Shown: positions 6,897 to 14,185 of the stretch, one piece after another | How positions within the stretch are numbered: position 1 is the first letter of the stretch | How the letters are laid out: each line of letters begins with the position of its first letter | Translations under genes and position numbers: made by a program | The notes under the pieces: model-generated | What the model saw: the letters and a program-made list of their open reading frames with translations, nothing else | Databases searched by the model: none | Told to the model about the DNA's origin: nothing | From: Betaproteobacteria bacterium | GTDB taxonomy: Bacteria > Pseudomonadota > Gammaproteobacteria > Burkholderiales > SG8-39 | Assembly: GCA_029858545.1 (NCBI GenBank) | Contig: JAOUFA010000019.1 | Span: 1-19,362 of the forward strand | Direction of reading: 5' to 3' | DNA: 19,362 nt

Positions 6897-9185
6897 TCAC
6901 GTTTCCTGATCGAGAAAGCTCTTCAGCCGCTCCGAGCGCGAAGGATGACGAAGCTTGCGCAGCGCCTTCGCCTCGATCTGACGGATGCGCTCGCGCGTAA
7001 CGTCGAATTGTTTGCCCACTTCTTCCAGGGTGTGATCGGTGTTCATCTCGATGCCAAAGCGCATGCGCAACACCTTCGCCTCGCGCGGAGTGAGGGTGTC
7101 GAGCACCTCCTTGGTGACATCGCGCAGGCTGGAGAACATCGCCGCGTCATTGGGCGCGAGCGTTGCCTGGTCCTCGATGAAATCCCCGAGATGCGAGTCG
7201 TCGTCGTCGCCGATCGGCGTCTCCATCGAAATCGGCTCCTTCGAAATCTTGAGGATCTTGCGGATCTTGTCCTCGGGCATCTCCATCTTCACCGCCAGCG
7301 TCGCCGGATCCGGCTCGGACCCCGTCTCCTGCAGGATCTGGCGGGAGATGCGGTTCATCTTATTGATCGTCTCGATCATGTGCACCGGAATACGGATGGT
7401 TCGCGCCTGATCGGCGATCGAGCGCGTGATCGCCTGCCTGATCCACCATGTCGCGTAGGTCGAGAACTTGTAGCCGCGGCGGTATTCGAACTTATCGACC
7501 GCCTTCATCAAGCCAATATTGCCTTCCTGGATCAGATCGAGGAACTGCAGTCCGCGATTGGTGTATTTCTTCGCGATCGAGATTACCAGACGCAGGTTGG
7601 CCTCGGTCATCTCGCGCTTGGCGCGGCGCGCCTTCGCCTCGCCGGTGGACATCTGCTTGTTGATGTCCTTCAATTCCTTGATCGATATTCCGATCTTGTG
7701 CGACACCGCGTGGATCTTGCCCAGCCGTTCGAGCACCGCGGGCTCAAGACGCACGAGCGCCTGACTCCAGGACTGTCCGCCGTTGATCTCGCTCGTCAGC
7801 CAACGACGCGACCCCTCGGCGCCGGCAAACACCTTGATGAAATGCGGCCGCGGCATCTGTGCCTTGTCGATGCAGATATCGTGAATCTGGCGCTCTTGCC
7901 GGCGAATCTGATCCACCAGTCCGCGAACGCTGTCGCACAGGCGTTCGACCATGCGCGCGGTGAAACGAATCGCCATCAACTCGTTGGTGATCTGCTCGCG
8001 CGCGCGCAAATAGTCCTTGTCCTTCGAACCCTTGGTTTCCAGGGCGCGCTTGAGTTTTTCGTACAGGCGACGAATTCGCGCGAACTTCTCGAGCGCGTCG
8101 GTACGCAACTGGAGCAGCGTCGCCGATTGCGCGGCGCCCTCATCTTCCTCGGACTCGATCTCCTCTTCCTCGATCGTCTCCTCTTCTTCCTCGACGGCCT
8201 CGACCTTGCGGGGATCGAAACTGTCCTTGGCATTGGGGTCGATCAACCCATCGACCACTTCGTCGATGCGCATTTCTTCCTTCTCGACCTTTTCCGCGAG
8301 ATCGAGAATTTCCTGGACGGTGGTCGGGCAGGCGCTGATCGCCTGAATCATATGGCGCAGCCCCTCCTCGATTCGCTTGGCAATTTCGATTTCGCCCTCG
8401 CGCGTAAGCAACTCGACCGAGCCCATTTCGCGCATGTACATACGCACCGGATCGGTCGTCCGGCCAAACTCGGCATCCACCGTCGAGAGCGCTGCTTCGG
8501 CCTGCTCCTCGACATCCTCGTCGCTCGATGCGACCGGCGCCGCCTCGTTGATGAGCAGCGATTCCTGGTCGGGGGCCTGATCGTAGACCTGGATTCCCAT
8601 GTCACCGAACGTCGAGATGATCGCCTCGATCTGTTCGGCGTCGACCATGTCGTCGGGCAAATGGTCGTTGATCTCTGAATAGGTGAGAAAACCCCGCTCT
8701 TTTCCGAGCTTGATCAGATTCTTCAGCCGCGTACGGCGCGCCTCGGCGTCCTCCTTGGGCAATTCGACGCGCGCGAGAAGAAGCTCCTCCCGCTTGCTGC
8801 GGCGCCCCTGCTTTGTCTTGGCACCATTCTTTGTCTTGGTCAAGCCAGCGTTGACGCGCGCTTCCAAGAGTTCGAGCGCCTGCTTCGCGCTCTTGATCGT
8901 GGTGGCCTTCTTCGCGACCTTGGCCTCGGCCTGCGTCGCCGGCTTTGCCCCGGCCGCTACCGCCTTCGAGGAGACTTTTGTTGCAGGCTTCGCGGCGGTG
9001 GCCTTGCCCGCCACGATCTTGGTCCGTAACTTAGCCTTGGGCAGCCCCGCCTTGGCGGGCTTGTGAGCCTTCTTCACCGCCTGCCTTGTCGAGCCAGGCT
9101 TCTTCTTTAACTTGTTGTTCGAGAGCGGCTTCTTGTGTGCCGCACCAGCCTGCTTGAGCTTGGGTTTGCGCTTTTGCTGGGCCAT
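6897..9185 (-). CDS. rpoD: RNA polymerase primary sigma factor RpoD (sigma-70)
   Basis: RpoD directs RNA polymerase to housekeeping promoters. At 762 residues it is about 150 longer than E. coli RpoD. Residues 1-130 are a Lys/Ala-rich basic tail. Region 1.1 follows at about 150-202, region 1.2 at 244-276 (TDPVRMYMREMG), and a non-conserved region at about 277-505 with an acidic run at 331-349. Region 2 is at 527-600 (LRLVISIAKKYTNRGL, YATWWIRQAITR), region 3 at 600-680, and region 4 at 690-755, with the -35-reading helix near VTRERIRQIEAKALRKL. The ATG at 9185 has GAGG 5 nt upstream. It is last in rpsU-yqeY-dnaG-rpoD. The N-terminal tail is lineage-typical as far as I know, but its role is unclear. 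Confidence 0.97.
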   Translation of the reverse strand: MAQQKRKPKLKQAGAAHKKPLSNNKLKKKPGSTRQAVKKAHKPAKAGLPKAKLRTKIVAGKATAAKPATKVSSKAVAAGAKPATQAEAKVAKKATTIKSAKQALELLEARVNAGLTKTKNGAKTKQGRRSKREELLLARVELPKEDAEARRTRLKNLIKLGKERGFLTYSEINDHLPDDMVDAEQIEAIISTFGDMGIQVYDQAPDQESLLINEAAPVASSDEDVEEQAEAALSTVDAEFGRTTDPVRMYMREMGSVELLTREGEIEIAKRIEEGLRHMIQAISACPTTVQEILDLAEKVEKEEMRIDEVVDGLIDPNAKDSFDPRKVEAVEEEEETIEEEEIESEEDEGAAQSATLLQLRTDALEKFARIRRLYEKLKRALETKGSKDKDYLRAREQITNELMAIRFTARMVERLCDSVRGLVDQIRRQERQIHDICIDKAQMPRPHFIKVFAGAEGSRRWLTSEINGGQSWSQALVRLEPAVLERLGKIHAVSHKIGISIKELKDINKQMSTGEAKARRAKREMTEANLRLVISIAKKYTNRGLQFLDLIQEGNIGLMKAVDKFEYRRGYKFSTYATWWIRQAITRSIADQARTIRIPVHMIETINKMNRISRQILQETGSEPDPATLAVKMEMPEDKIRKILKISKEPISMETPIGDDDDSHLGDFIEDQATLAPNDAAMFSSLRDVTKEVLDTLTPREAKVLRMRFGIEMNTDHTLEEVGKQFDVTRERIRQIEAKALRKLRHPSRSERLKSFLDQET

Positions 9186-9237
9186 CCTTGCCTCGCGATG
9201 ATGTTCGGCGCAGGGTTTTGCACCGGAGAAACCTTAT

Positions 9238-9243
9238 ATTGTA
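9238..9243 (-). promoter_or_regulatory. Possible internal -10 box for rpoD
   Basis: In the 72-nt gap between dnaG and rpoD, TACAAT is followed at once by ATAAGG on the minus strand. E. coli has an internal rpoD promoter in this part of the operon, so one is plausible here. No -35 hexamer fits at normal spacing, so this is tentative. Confidence 0.3.
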
Positions 9244-9257
9244 CCAAAGTCTTGAAT

Positions 9258-11009
9258 CTACAAGCGTTGTCCCTTCAGTTGCGCGAGTTCCGCCGTGTGG
9301 CGCCGCAGTTCCACCTGCAGATCGCGGCTGCGTGGATCGGACTCGACCTGACGCCTTACGGCCTCGACCTCTTCATTCTTGCGCTGGATGCGCAACGCGA
9401 GCTGGATCTGGCGAAAAATCCGTACCGCGTCATCTTCGCTCAACTCGTGTTCGAGGGCGGCAGCCTGCGCCTCGGCCATGATCGCCTCGTGACGGCCGCC
9501 CAGAAAACGTTCTGCGAGCAGTGCCTGGCTCGGCAGCGTCCCCTCCACGCTCCAGGACGCGAACAGGTGCAGGATTTCCGTTTCAGGCTGCTGCGCGTCG
9601 AACAGCGCGGCGTCCAACTCAGCGGCGAGAGTCGGATTGGCCACGACACAACGCAGCAGATTGCGTTCCTGGCTTCCGGTGAGCGGCGGCGCGCTGCGCG
9701 CCGGCGCACTGCGCGGGTAACTGGAAGCAGGGCGAAGATCCATTAAGCGCTCCGCCTCATCCTGCTGCACACGCGCGAACTCGGCGACCTCTTTCACGAT
9801 CTGGAGCCTGAGCGCGGGGGCGCTGATCTTATGCAAATGGGGTTTTGCCTCGGCGAGAAACTTGGAGCGCCCCTCGGCAGTCGCGAGATCGGATTGCGCG
9901 CGCAATTCCGCAAGCAGAAACGCCGACAGCGTCTGCGCGCCGCGCAGCGCGCGCTCGAAGGCCTCGCGGCCTTCGCGGCGCACGAAACTATCCGGGTCGT
10001 CGTCGGCCGGCAGGAACAGAAAGCGGATTGGCTTGTGATCCTGGGCGAGCGGCAGGCTCACCTCCAGCGCGCGCCAAGCGGCCCTGCGCCCCGCCGCGTC
10101 ACCGTCGAAACAGAACACGATTTCATCGGCGAGCCGCTGCAGTTTCGAAACGTGAATCGGGGTGGTCGCGGTGCCGAGTGTCGCCACCGCGTAGCCGATT
10201 CCGAATTGCGCAAGCGCCACCACATCCATGTAGCCTTCGACCACCAGCACGCGTCCAGCGCTGCGCACCGCTTCGCGCGCCTGCACCAAGCCGTAAACCT
10301 CGTGCCCCTTTTCGAACAACGGCGTCTCGGGCGAGTTCAGGTACTTGGGCTCGCCTTCGCCGAGCACCCGTCCGCCGAAACCGATCACCGCACCGCGTGC
10401 GTTGAGAATCGGGAACATCACGCGGTCGCGAAAGCGATCGTAGCGCTTCGTTTCATTTTCGATTACCAGGCCGCAATCGACCAGCGCCGGGTCTTCGTAC
10501 TTGGGGAACACAGCGCGCAGTCCCTGCCAGTCGTCGGGTGCGTAGCCGATGCGAAAGCGCGCCGCGATTTCCCCCGTCAGGCCCCGCCCCTTGAGGTATT
10601 CGATCGCGCGCGGCGCGTTCTTCAGTTGCGCGCGGAAGAAATCCGATGCCCGCACCATCATCTCGTAGAGATCGGTCTCATGTTCCTTCTTCGCCGCCTG
10701 CTCGGGGGAGTCGGGCCGCCAGTCGGGCAGCTGCATGCCCACCGTCGAGGCAAGCTCCTTCATCGCCTCGACGTAGCCCAGGCTCGAATACGACATGAGG
10801 AAACCGATCGCATTGCCATGCGCCGCGCAGCCGAAGCAGTGATAGAACTGCTTGGTCGGGCTGACCGTGAAGGACGGTGTCTTCTCGGTATGAAAAGGGC
10901 ACAGGCCCTGATAGTTTGCGCCGCCCTTTTTCAACTGGACATAGCGCGACACCAGGTCGACGATGTCGACGCGGTTGAGGAGGTCCTGCTTGAATGACTC
11001 GGGGATCAA
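9258..11009 (-). CDS. dnaG: DNA primase DnaG
   Basis: DnaG makes the RNA primers for chromosome replication, working with the DnaB helicase. The 583-residue product (E. coli 581) has the zinc ribbon CPFH...CFGC with ligands Cys37, His40, Cys58 and Cys61. The TOPRIM catalytic core follows, with Glu258 in VVEGYMD and FDGDAAG at 301-307. A less conserved C-terminal part from about 440 should be the DnaB-binding domain. The start is a TTG, and the choice is well constrained. Upstream the frame is open only back to a TAG at 11088-11090 and contains no ATG or GTG, and TTG gives the expected MIPESF N-terminus. The TTG overlaps the stop of a small leader frame (TTGA), so initiation is probably coupled. 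Confidence 0.96.
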   Translation of the reverse strand: MIPESFKQDLLNRVDIVDLVSRYVQLKKGGANYQGLCPFHTEKTPSFTVSPTKQFYHCFGCAAHGNAIGFLMSYSSLGYVEAMKELASTVGMQLPDWRPDSPEQAAKKEHETDLYEMMVRASDFFRAQLKNAPRAIEYLKGRGLTGEIAARFRIGYAPDDWQGLRAVFPKYEDPALVDCGLVIENETKRYDRFRDRVMFPILNARGAVIGFGGRVLGEGEPKYLNSPETPLFEKGHEVYGLVQAREAVRSAGRVLVVEGYMDVVALAQFGIGYAVATLGTATTPIHVSKLQRLADEIVFCFDGDAAGRRAAWRALEVSLPLAQDHKPIRFLFLPADDDPDSFVRREGREAFERALRGAQTLSAFLLAELRAQSDLATAEGRSKFLAEAKPHLHKISAPALRLQIVKEVAEFARVQQDEAERLMDLRPASSYPRSAPARSAPPLTGSQERNLLRCVVANPTLAAELDAALFDAQQPETEILHLFASWSVEGTLPSQALLAERFLGGRHEAIMAEAQAAALEHELSEDDAVRIFRQIQLALRIQRKNEEVEAVRRQVESDPRSRDLQVELRRHTAELAQLKGQRL

Positions 11010-11071
11010 TGAATCGGGGACTCCGGCCGTGGCAGGTAAGAGAATTCGCCCATTGGTGCCACTTCGAGCAC
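11006..11071 (-). CDS. Putative 21-residue leader peptide coupled to dnaG
   Basis: A GTG at 11071 sits 5 nt after a perfect AGGAGG (11077-11082), the best ribosome-binding site in the operon, and opens a 21-codon frame beginning MLEVAPMGEF. Its TGA (11006-11008) overlaps the dnaG TTG as TTGA. dnaG itself has only a GGAG 11 nt before its TTG. The arrangement suggests ribosomes load at the leader and restart on dnaG, setting DnaG output. Translation is inferred, not shown; a short frame with a good site can arise by chance, but the exact stop/start overlap argues against that. Confidence 0.5.
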   Translation of the reverse strand: MLEVAPMGEFSYLPRPESPIH

Positions 11072-11101
11072 TCGCTCCTCCTGGATTCTACGAAATCCCT
11101 C

Positions 11102-11126
11102 GGCGGGAAAGCGGGCACCTCCCGCC
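11102..11126 (-). terminator. Hairpin between yqeY and dnaG
   Basis: A 7-bp stem GGCGGGA / TCCCGCC with an 11-nt loop lies 11 nt after the yqeY stop. On the minus strand it is followed by GAGGGATTTCG, a poor U-tract, so it is at best a weak attenuator or an RNA-processing hairpin in the operon mRNA. Confidence 0.35.
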
Positions 11127-11137
11127 AGTTTACCGGC

Positions 11138-11584
11138 TCAACCGGCGAGTCGGGCTTTCACCAGCGCCGATACCTGGGTCATGTCCGCGCGGCCAGCCAG
11201 CCGGGACTTGAGCAGTCCCATTACCTTGCCCATATCCCGGGCGCTCACGGCGCCGGTCTCGGCGATCGCCGCCTGGATCGCTTGCGCGACCTCGGCTTCA
11301 CCCAGCCGCTGCGGCAGATAGGTCGTGAGCAGCTCAGCCTCGAATTTCTCTCCCGCCACCAGTTCGCTGCGCCCGGCCGCTTCGAATTGGGTGATCGACT
11401 CGCGGCGCTGCTTGATGAGTTTCTCGATGATCGCGATCACCTCCGCGTCGCCCAGCTCCACCCGCTCATCGACTTCCTTCTGCTTCAGCGCGGCGAGCAG
11501 CAAACGGATTGCCGACAGGCGCGCCGCGTCCCTCGCACGCATCGCGGCTTTCATGTCCTCGGTGATCCGTTCCTTGAGCGTCAT
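11138..11584 (-). CDS. yqeY: GatB/YqeY domain protein
   Basis: The 148-residue product is a full-length YqeY: MTLKERITEDMKAAMRARD at the N-terminus, LSAIRLLLAALKQKEVDER (24-42), IEKLIKQRRESI (52-63), and the C-terminal half related to the tail domain of GatB with ARDMGKVMGLLKSRLAGRAD. It is a small helical protein thought to touch tRNA-linked processes through its GatB-like domain; its exact role is unknown. It sits between rpsU and dnaG, a position it occupies in many proteobacteria. No Shine-Dalgarno is evident; GACAAT 7 nt before the ATG resembles a -10 box. Confidence 0.92.
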   Translation of the reverse strand: MTLKERITEDMKAAMRARDAARLSAIRLLLAALKQKEVDERVELGDAEVIAIIEKLIKQRRESITQFEAAGRSELVAGEKFEAELLTTYLPQRLGEAEVAQAIQAAIAETGAVSARDMGKVMGLLKSRLAGRADMTQVSALVKARLAG

Positions 11585-11607
11585 GGTTCAGATTGTCCAG
11601 GAAGCAC

Positions 11608-11655
11608 AAATGAAAACGCGGGCTAAACGGCCGTCAAGTCCGTCTGCGCCCGCGT
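11608..11655 (-). terminator. Attenuator/terminator between rpsU and yqeY
   Basis: On the minus strand, an outer 8-bp stem ACGCGGGC / GCCCGCGT (11648-11655 with 11616-11623) encloses an inner AGACGG / CCGTTT stem. It is followed by TTTCATTT, a reasonable U-tract. It lies where the E. coli operon has its T1 terminator after rpsU, and would let S21 be made in excess over DnaG and RpoD. Confidence 0.65.
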
Positions 11656-11674
11656 AGGCGATTGCTGCAAGCCC

Positions 11675-11692
11675 CGGGAGATCAGTCTCCCG
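11675..11692 (-). terminator. Hairpin just after rpsU
   Basis: A perfect 7-bp stem CGGGAGA / TCTCCCG with loop CTGA (minus strand) begins 10 nt after the rpsU stop. It has no U-tract, so it may stabilise the rpsU 3' end or work with the stronger hairpin 20 nt further on. Confidence 0.5.
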
Positions 11693-11701
11693 CTATTTCC
11701 A

Positions 11702-11914
11702 TCAGTACAGTTTCTTCGGCAACGTCTGGCCGCGCAGGCGCTTATGGTGGCGCTTCACCGCGGCCGCCAGCTTGCGCTTGCGCTCGGAGGTCGGCTTCTC
11801 GTAGAACTCGCGCGCGCGCAGTTCGGTGAGCAGGCCCGTCTTTTCAACGGTGCGCTTGAAGCGGCGCATCGCCACTTCGAAGGGTTCGTTTTCCTTGATG
11901 CGTACGGTCGGCAT
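11702..11914 (-). CDS. rpsU: 30S ribosomal protein S21
   Basis: S21 is a small basic protein of the 30S platform needed for initiation on natural mRNAs. The 70-residue product matches throughout: MPTVRIKENEPFEVAMRRFK, REFYEKPTSERKRK and the basic tail ending KKLY. It is the first gene of the operon with yqeY, dnaG and rpoD. The leader is about 30 nt, with AGGGA near the ATG. A perfect TATAAT box lies upstream, and the GC-rich discriminator after it (CCGCCCC) fits growth-rate control. Confidence 0.98.
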   Translation of the reverse strand: MPTVRIKENEPFEVAMRRFKRTVEKTGLLTELRAREFYEKPTSERKRKLAAAVKRHHKRLRGQTLPKKLY

Positions 11915-11951
11915 TCAGTTCCCTGGAGTCTGGGGATTAAGAAAGGGGCGG

Positions 11952-11957
11952 ATTATA
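11952..11957 (-). promoter_or_regulatory. -10 box of the rpsU operon promoter
   Basis: A consensus TATAAT on the minus strand, 37 nt before the rpsU ATG, is followed by CCGCCCC. The -35 position (GGCGGG at 17 nt) is far from consensus. It lies back-to-back with the tsaD -10 box, 32 nt away. Confidence 0.65.
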
Positions 11958-11989
11958 GCCCTAAGCACGGGTAGCCCGCCACCCCCGGC

Positions 11990-11995
11990 TAGAAT
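11990..11995 (+). promoter_or_regulatory. -10 box of tsaD, suggesting a leaderless mRNA
   Basis: TAGAAT lies 9 nt before the GTG start of tsaD, with no Shine-Dalgarno between. A start 6-8 nt after the -10 would put the 5' end of the mRNA at or within 3 nt of the GTG. No -35 consensus is visible. Confidence 0.5.
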
Positions 11996-12004
11996 GGCGT
12001 CCCT

Positions 12005-13039
12005 GTGCTCATCCTCGGCTTGGAAAGCTCCTGCGACGAAACCGGCATCGCCCTCTACGATCTGGGGGCGATGCGGCTGCTTGCCCACGCGGTGCACTCG
12101 CAGGTTGCGATGCACGAGGCCTACGGCGGGGTGGTTCCGGAACTCGCCTCGCGCGACCATATCCGCCGTATCATCCCGCTCGCGCGCGAGGTCTTCGGTC
12201 GCGCCGGATGCGATGTTTCAGACCTCGGCCTTGTTGCCTACACCGAGGGGCCGGGACTTGCCGGCGCATTGTTGGTAGGCGCTTCCTTCGCTCATGCGCT
12301 TGCCCTCGCGTTGCGCGTTCCGGCACTCGGCATCCATCATCTCGAGGGCCATCTGCTCTCGCCGCTCCTTTCGGCCAGGCCCGCCGGGTTTCCCTTCGTC
12401 GCCCTGCTCGTCTCGGGCGGGCACACCCAGCTGATGCGCGTCGACGCCGTCGGGCGCTACCTGCTCCTGGGCGAGACCCAGGACGACGCAGCGGGCGAAG
12501 CCTTCGACAAGACCGCCAAGCTGCTCGGGCTGGGCTACCCGGGCGGGCCCGCGCTGTCGCAAGTCGCGCTGCGCGGAGTAAGTGGACGCTATCGACTGCC
12601 CCGCCCGATGATGGACAGCGGCGATCTCGACTTCAGCTTCTCGGGGCTTAAGACTGCCGTTCTGACGCTGGTGCGCGGCAGGGAGCCGAGCGAGGAATTC
12701 ACCGCCGATGTCGCGCGCGCGTTCGAGGACGCGGTGGTCGATGTGCTTGTTGCCAAGTGCGCACAAGCGATGGACGCAACAGGACTTGCGCGGCTGGTGG
12801 TGGCAGGCGGCGTCGGCGCCAACCGCTCCCTGCGCGCCGCGCTCGACGCTCGGGGTAAGCGATGCGGTTTCGAGGTTTTCTACCCCGAGCCGGAGCTGTG
12901 CACCGACAACGGCGCGATGATCGCTTTCGCCGCGGCGTTGCGCGTGAATGCGGGGTTGGCGGCACCACGGCGCAATGCCTTCACCGTGCGCCCGCGCTGG
13001 GAGCTTGGCGAGGCATCGGGAATTGCCGAACCCCCTTAG
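12005..13039 (+). CDS. tsaD: tRNA N6-threonylcarbamoyladenosine synthase subunit TsaD
   Basis: TsaD transfers the threonylcarbamoyl group to A37 of ANN-decoding tRNAs, with TsaB and TsaE. The 344-residue product (E. coli 337) is intact: GLESSCDET (5-13), YGGVVPELASRDH (40-52), the metal-binding HHLEGH at 111-116 (His112 and His116), LLVSGGHTQL, DDAAGEAFDKTAKLLGL and, near the end, ELCTDNGAMIAFA. The start is fixed as GTG, since an in-frame TAG lies only five codons upstream; no ribosome-binding site precedes it. It diverges from rpsU, as in E. coli. Its TAG overlaps the plsY TAA on the other strand by 4 nt, so the two transcripts converge without a spacer. Confidence 0.97.
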   Translation: MLILGLESSCDETGIALYDLGAMRLLAHAVHSQVAMHEAYGGVVPELASRDHIRRIIPLAREVFGRAGCDVSDLGLVAYTEGPGLAGALLVGASFAHALALALRVPALGIHHLEGHLLSPLLSARPAGFPFVALLVSGGHTQLMRVDAVGRYLLLGETQDDAAGEAFDKTAKLLGLGYPGGPALSQVALRGVSGRYRLPRPMMDSGDLDFSFSGLKTAVLTLVRGREPSEEFTADVARAFEDAVVDVLVAKCAQAMDATGLARLVVAGGVGANRSLRAALDARGKRCGFEVFYPEPELCTDNGAMIAFAAALRVNAGLAAPRRNAFTVRPRWELGEASGIAEPP

Positions 13040-13659
13040 GAAGGCTTGGCTTTCTCGCCGATGCGCGTTTCCTGCCCGGCAAGCAGGCGCGCAATGTTTC
13101 CGCGGTGGCGCCAGATCAGCAGCACGCCGATCGCGAACACGGCCGGAAACACGGGTCGCAGGCCGAACAGCCACCAGGCATAGACCGGCGCGAAGATCGA
13201 GCCAATCAGCGCGGCGAGCGAGGACAGGCGAAAGAATGCCGCAATCGCGACCCAGGTGGAAAGCGTCGCGAGTCCGAGCCACAGATCGAAGCCAAACAGC
13301 ACCCCGGCCGCGGTCGCCACGCCCTTGCCGCCCTGCAAGCGGTGAAACACCGGAAACAGATGGCCGAAGAATGCCGCGAGTCCGACGAGCGGAATGTCGA
13401 TCCCCGCGGCCGCCGATTCGCCGAGATAGAGGCGCGCGAGCCACACCGCGGCGTAGCCCTTGCCCGCGTCGCCGAGGAGCGTCAACACCGCGGCAAGCTT
13501 GCGGCCGGTGCGCAGTACGTTGGTCGCCCCGGGATTTTTCGAGCCGTAGCTGCGTGGATCGGGCAGGCGCATCAGCTTGCTCACGACCACGGCGAAGGAG
13601 ATCGAGCCGAGCAGATAGGCGGCGAGGACGGCGAGCGCGACAACGGCGGTGGAGTGCAT
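13036..13659 (-). CDS. plsY: Glycerol-3-phosphate acyltransferase PlsY
   Basis: PlsY transfers an acyl group from acyl-phosphate to glycerol-3-phosphate, the first step of phospholipid synthesis, in the inner membrane. The 207-residue product has about five helices and the family motifs GSKNPGATNVLRTG (Ser-x-Asn-Pro-Gly-Ala-Thr-Asn, about 38-51) and LQGGKGVATAAG (about 107-118). The frame is open 44 codons further upstream, but that stretch is Arg-rich and unlike PlsY. The ATG at 13659 begins the first helix. A TAGAAT box lies 8 nt before this ATG, with no Shine-Dalgarno, so it may be read from a leaderless mRNA of its own as well as from the upstream ybaK transcript. Confidence 0.95.
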   Translation of the reverse strand: MHSTAVVALAVLAAYLLGSISFAVVVSKLMRLPDPRSYGSKNPGATNVLRTGRKLAAVLTLLGDAGKGYAAVWLARLYLGESAAAGIDIPLVGLAAFFGHLFPVFHRLQGGKGVATAAGVLFGFDLWLGLATLSTWVAIAAFFRLSSLAALIGSIFAPVYAWWLFGLRPVFPAVFAIGVLLIWRHRGNIARLLAGQETRIGEKAKPS

Positions 13660-13667
13660 GGGGCGGG

Positions 13668-13673
13668 ATTCTA
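13668..13673 (-). promoter_or_regulatory. -10 box of plsY, suggesting a leaderless mRNA
   Basis: TAGAAT on the minus strand is followed by CCCGCCCC and then the plsY ATG. The 8-nt spacing matches that at ogt and nearly that at tsaD. No -35 hexamer is seen. Confidence 0.5.
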
Positions 13674-13699
13674 CCTTTGCTCGACCGGCGAAGGCGGCG

Positions 13700-14185
13700 T
13701 CACGCCAACGCCGCCTCCACGAACTGCGGCGCGAGCGTGCGCACGATTTCGCCAGGCGCGAGGCCAAGCAGAAAACCGCGCCGCCCGCCATTGATGTAAA
13801 TGCGCTCCACCTCCGTGATCGAGCGTTCCATGTACACGGGCATCGCCTTTCGCGTGCCGAAGGGCGAAGTACCGCCGACCTGGTAGCCGGTGTGGCGCTG
13901 CGCGACCTCGGGCTTGCAGGGCTCGATGCGCTTTCTGCCCGCCTGGCGCGCGAGATTCTTGGTCGAGACTTCGCGATCGCCGTGCATCAGCACAATGAGC
14001 GGCGCGCCACTTTCGTCCTCCATTACGAGGGTTTTCACCACCGCATGCTCGGGCACGCCGAGCGCGGCCGCCGACACCGCGGTGCCGCCGCGCTCGACAT
14101 ATTCGTAGAAGTGCTCGCTGAACGCAACGCCCTTGGCTCGGAGGAATTGCGTCGCCGGGGTTTCGCTATGGCTCGGTCGCTTCAT
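13700..14185 (-). CDS. ybaK: Cys-tRNA(Pro)/Cys-tRNA(Cys) deacylase YbaK
   Basis: YbaK hydrolyses Cys wrongly loaded on tRNA-Pro, acting in trans beside ProRS. The 161-residue product (E. coli 159) has ATQFLRAKGVAF near the N-terminus, VVKTLVMEDESG, VLMHGDREVSTKNLAR with the invariant Lys, and GYQVGGTSPFGTRKAMPVY, the GGxSPxG substrate loop of the YbaK/ProX family. I choose the ATG at 14185, which overlaps the xerD TGA as ATGA and gives the family length; the frame continues upstream into xerD but that part is not YbaK-like. Translation is probably coupled to xerD. Confidence 0.94.
   Translation of the reverse strand: MKRPSHSETPATQFLRAKGVAFSEHFYEYVERGGTAVSAAALGVPEHAVVKTLVMEDESGAPLIVLMHGDREVSTKNLARQAGRKRIEPCKPEVAQRHTGYQVGGTSPFGTRKAMPVYMERSITEVERIYINGGRRGFLLGLAPGEIVRTLAPQFVEAALA

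Noticed and set aside
6945..8678. 577-codon open frame on the plus strand
   Set aside because: It lies wholly opposite rpoD and its His/Arg/Leu-rich composition mirrors rpoD codons; no ribosome site or similarity.
11085..11090. TAGAAT as a promoter for dnaG
   Set aside because: A start 6-8 nt downstream would fall inside the leader's AGGAGG and destroy it, and no -35 is present, so I do not call it.
12862..13794. 310-codon open frame on the plus strand over plsY
   Set aside because: It overlaps the clear plsY gene and has a low-complexity Arg/Glu-rich product.
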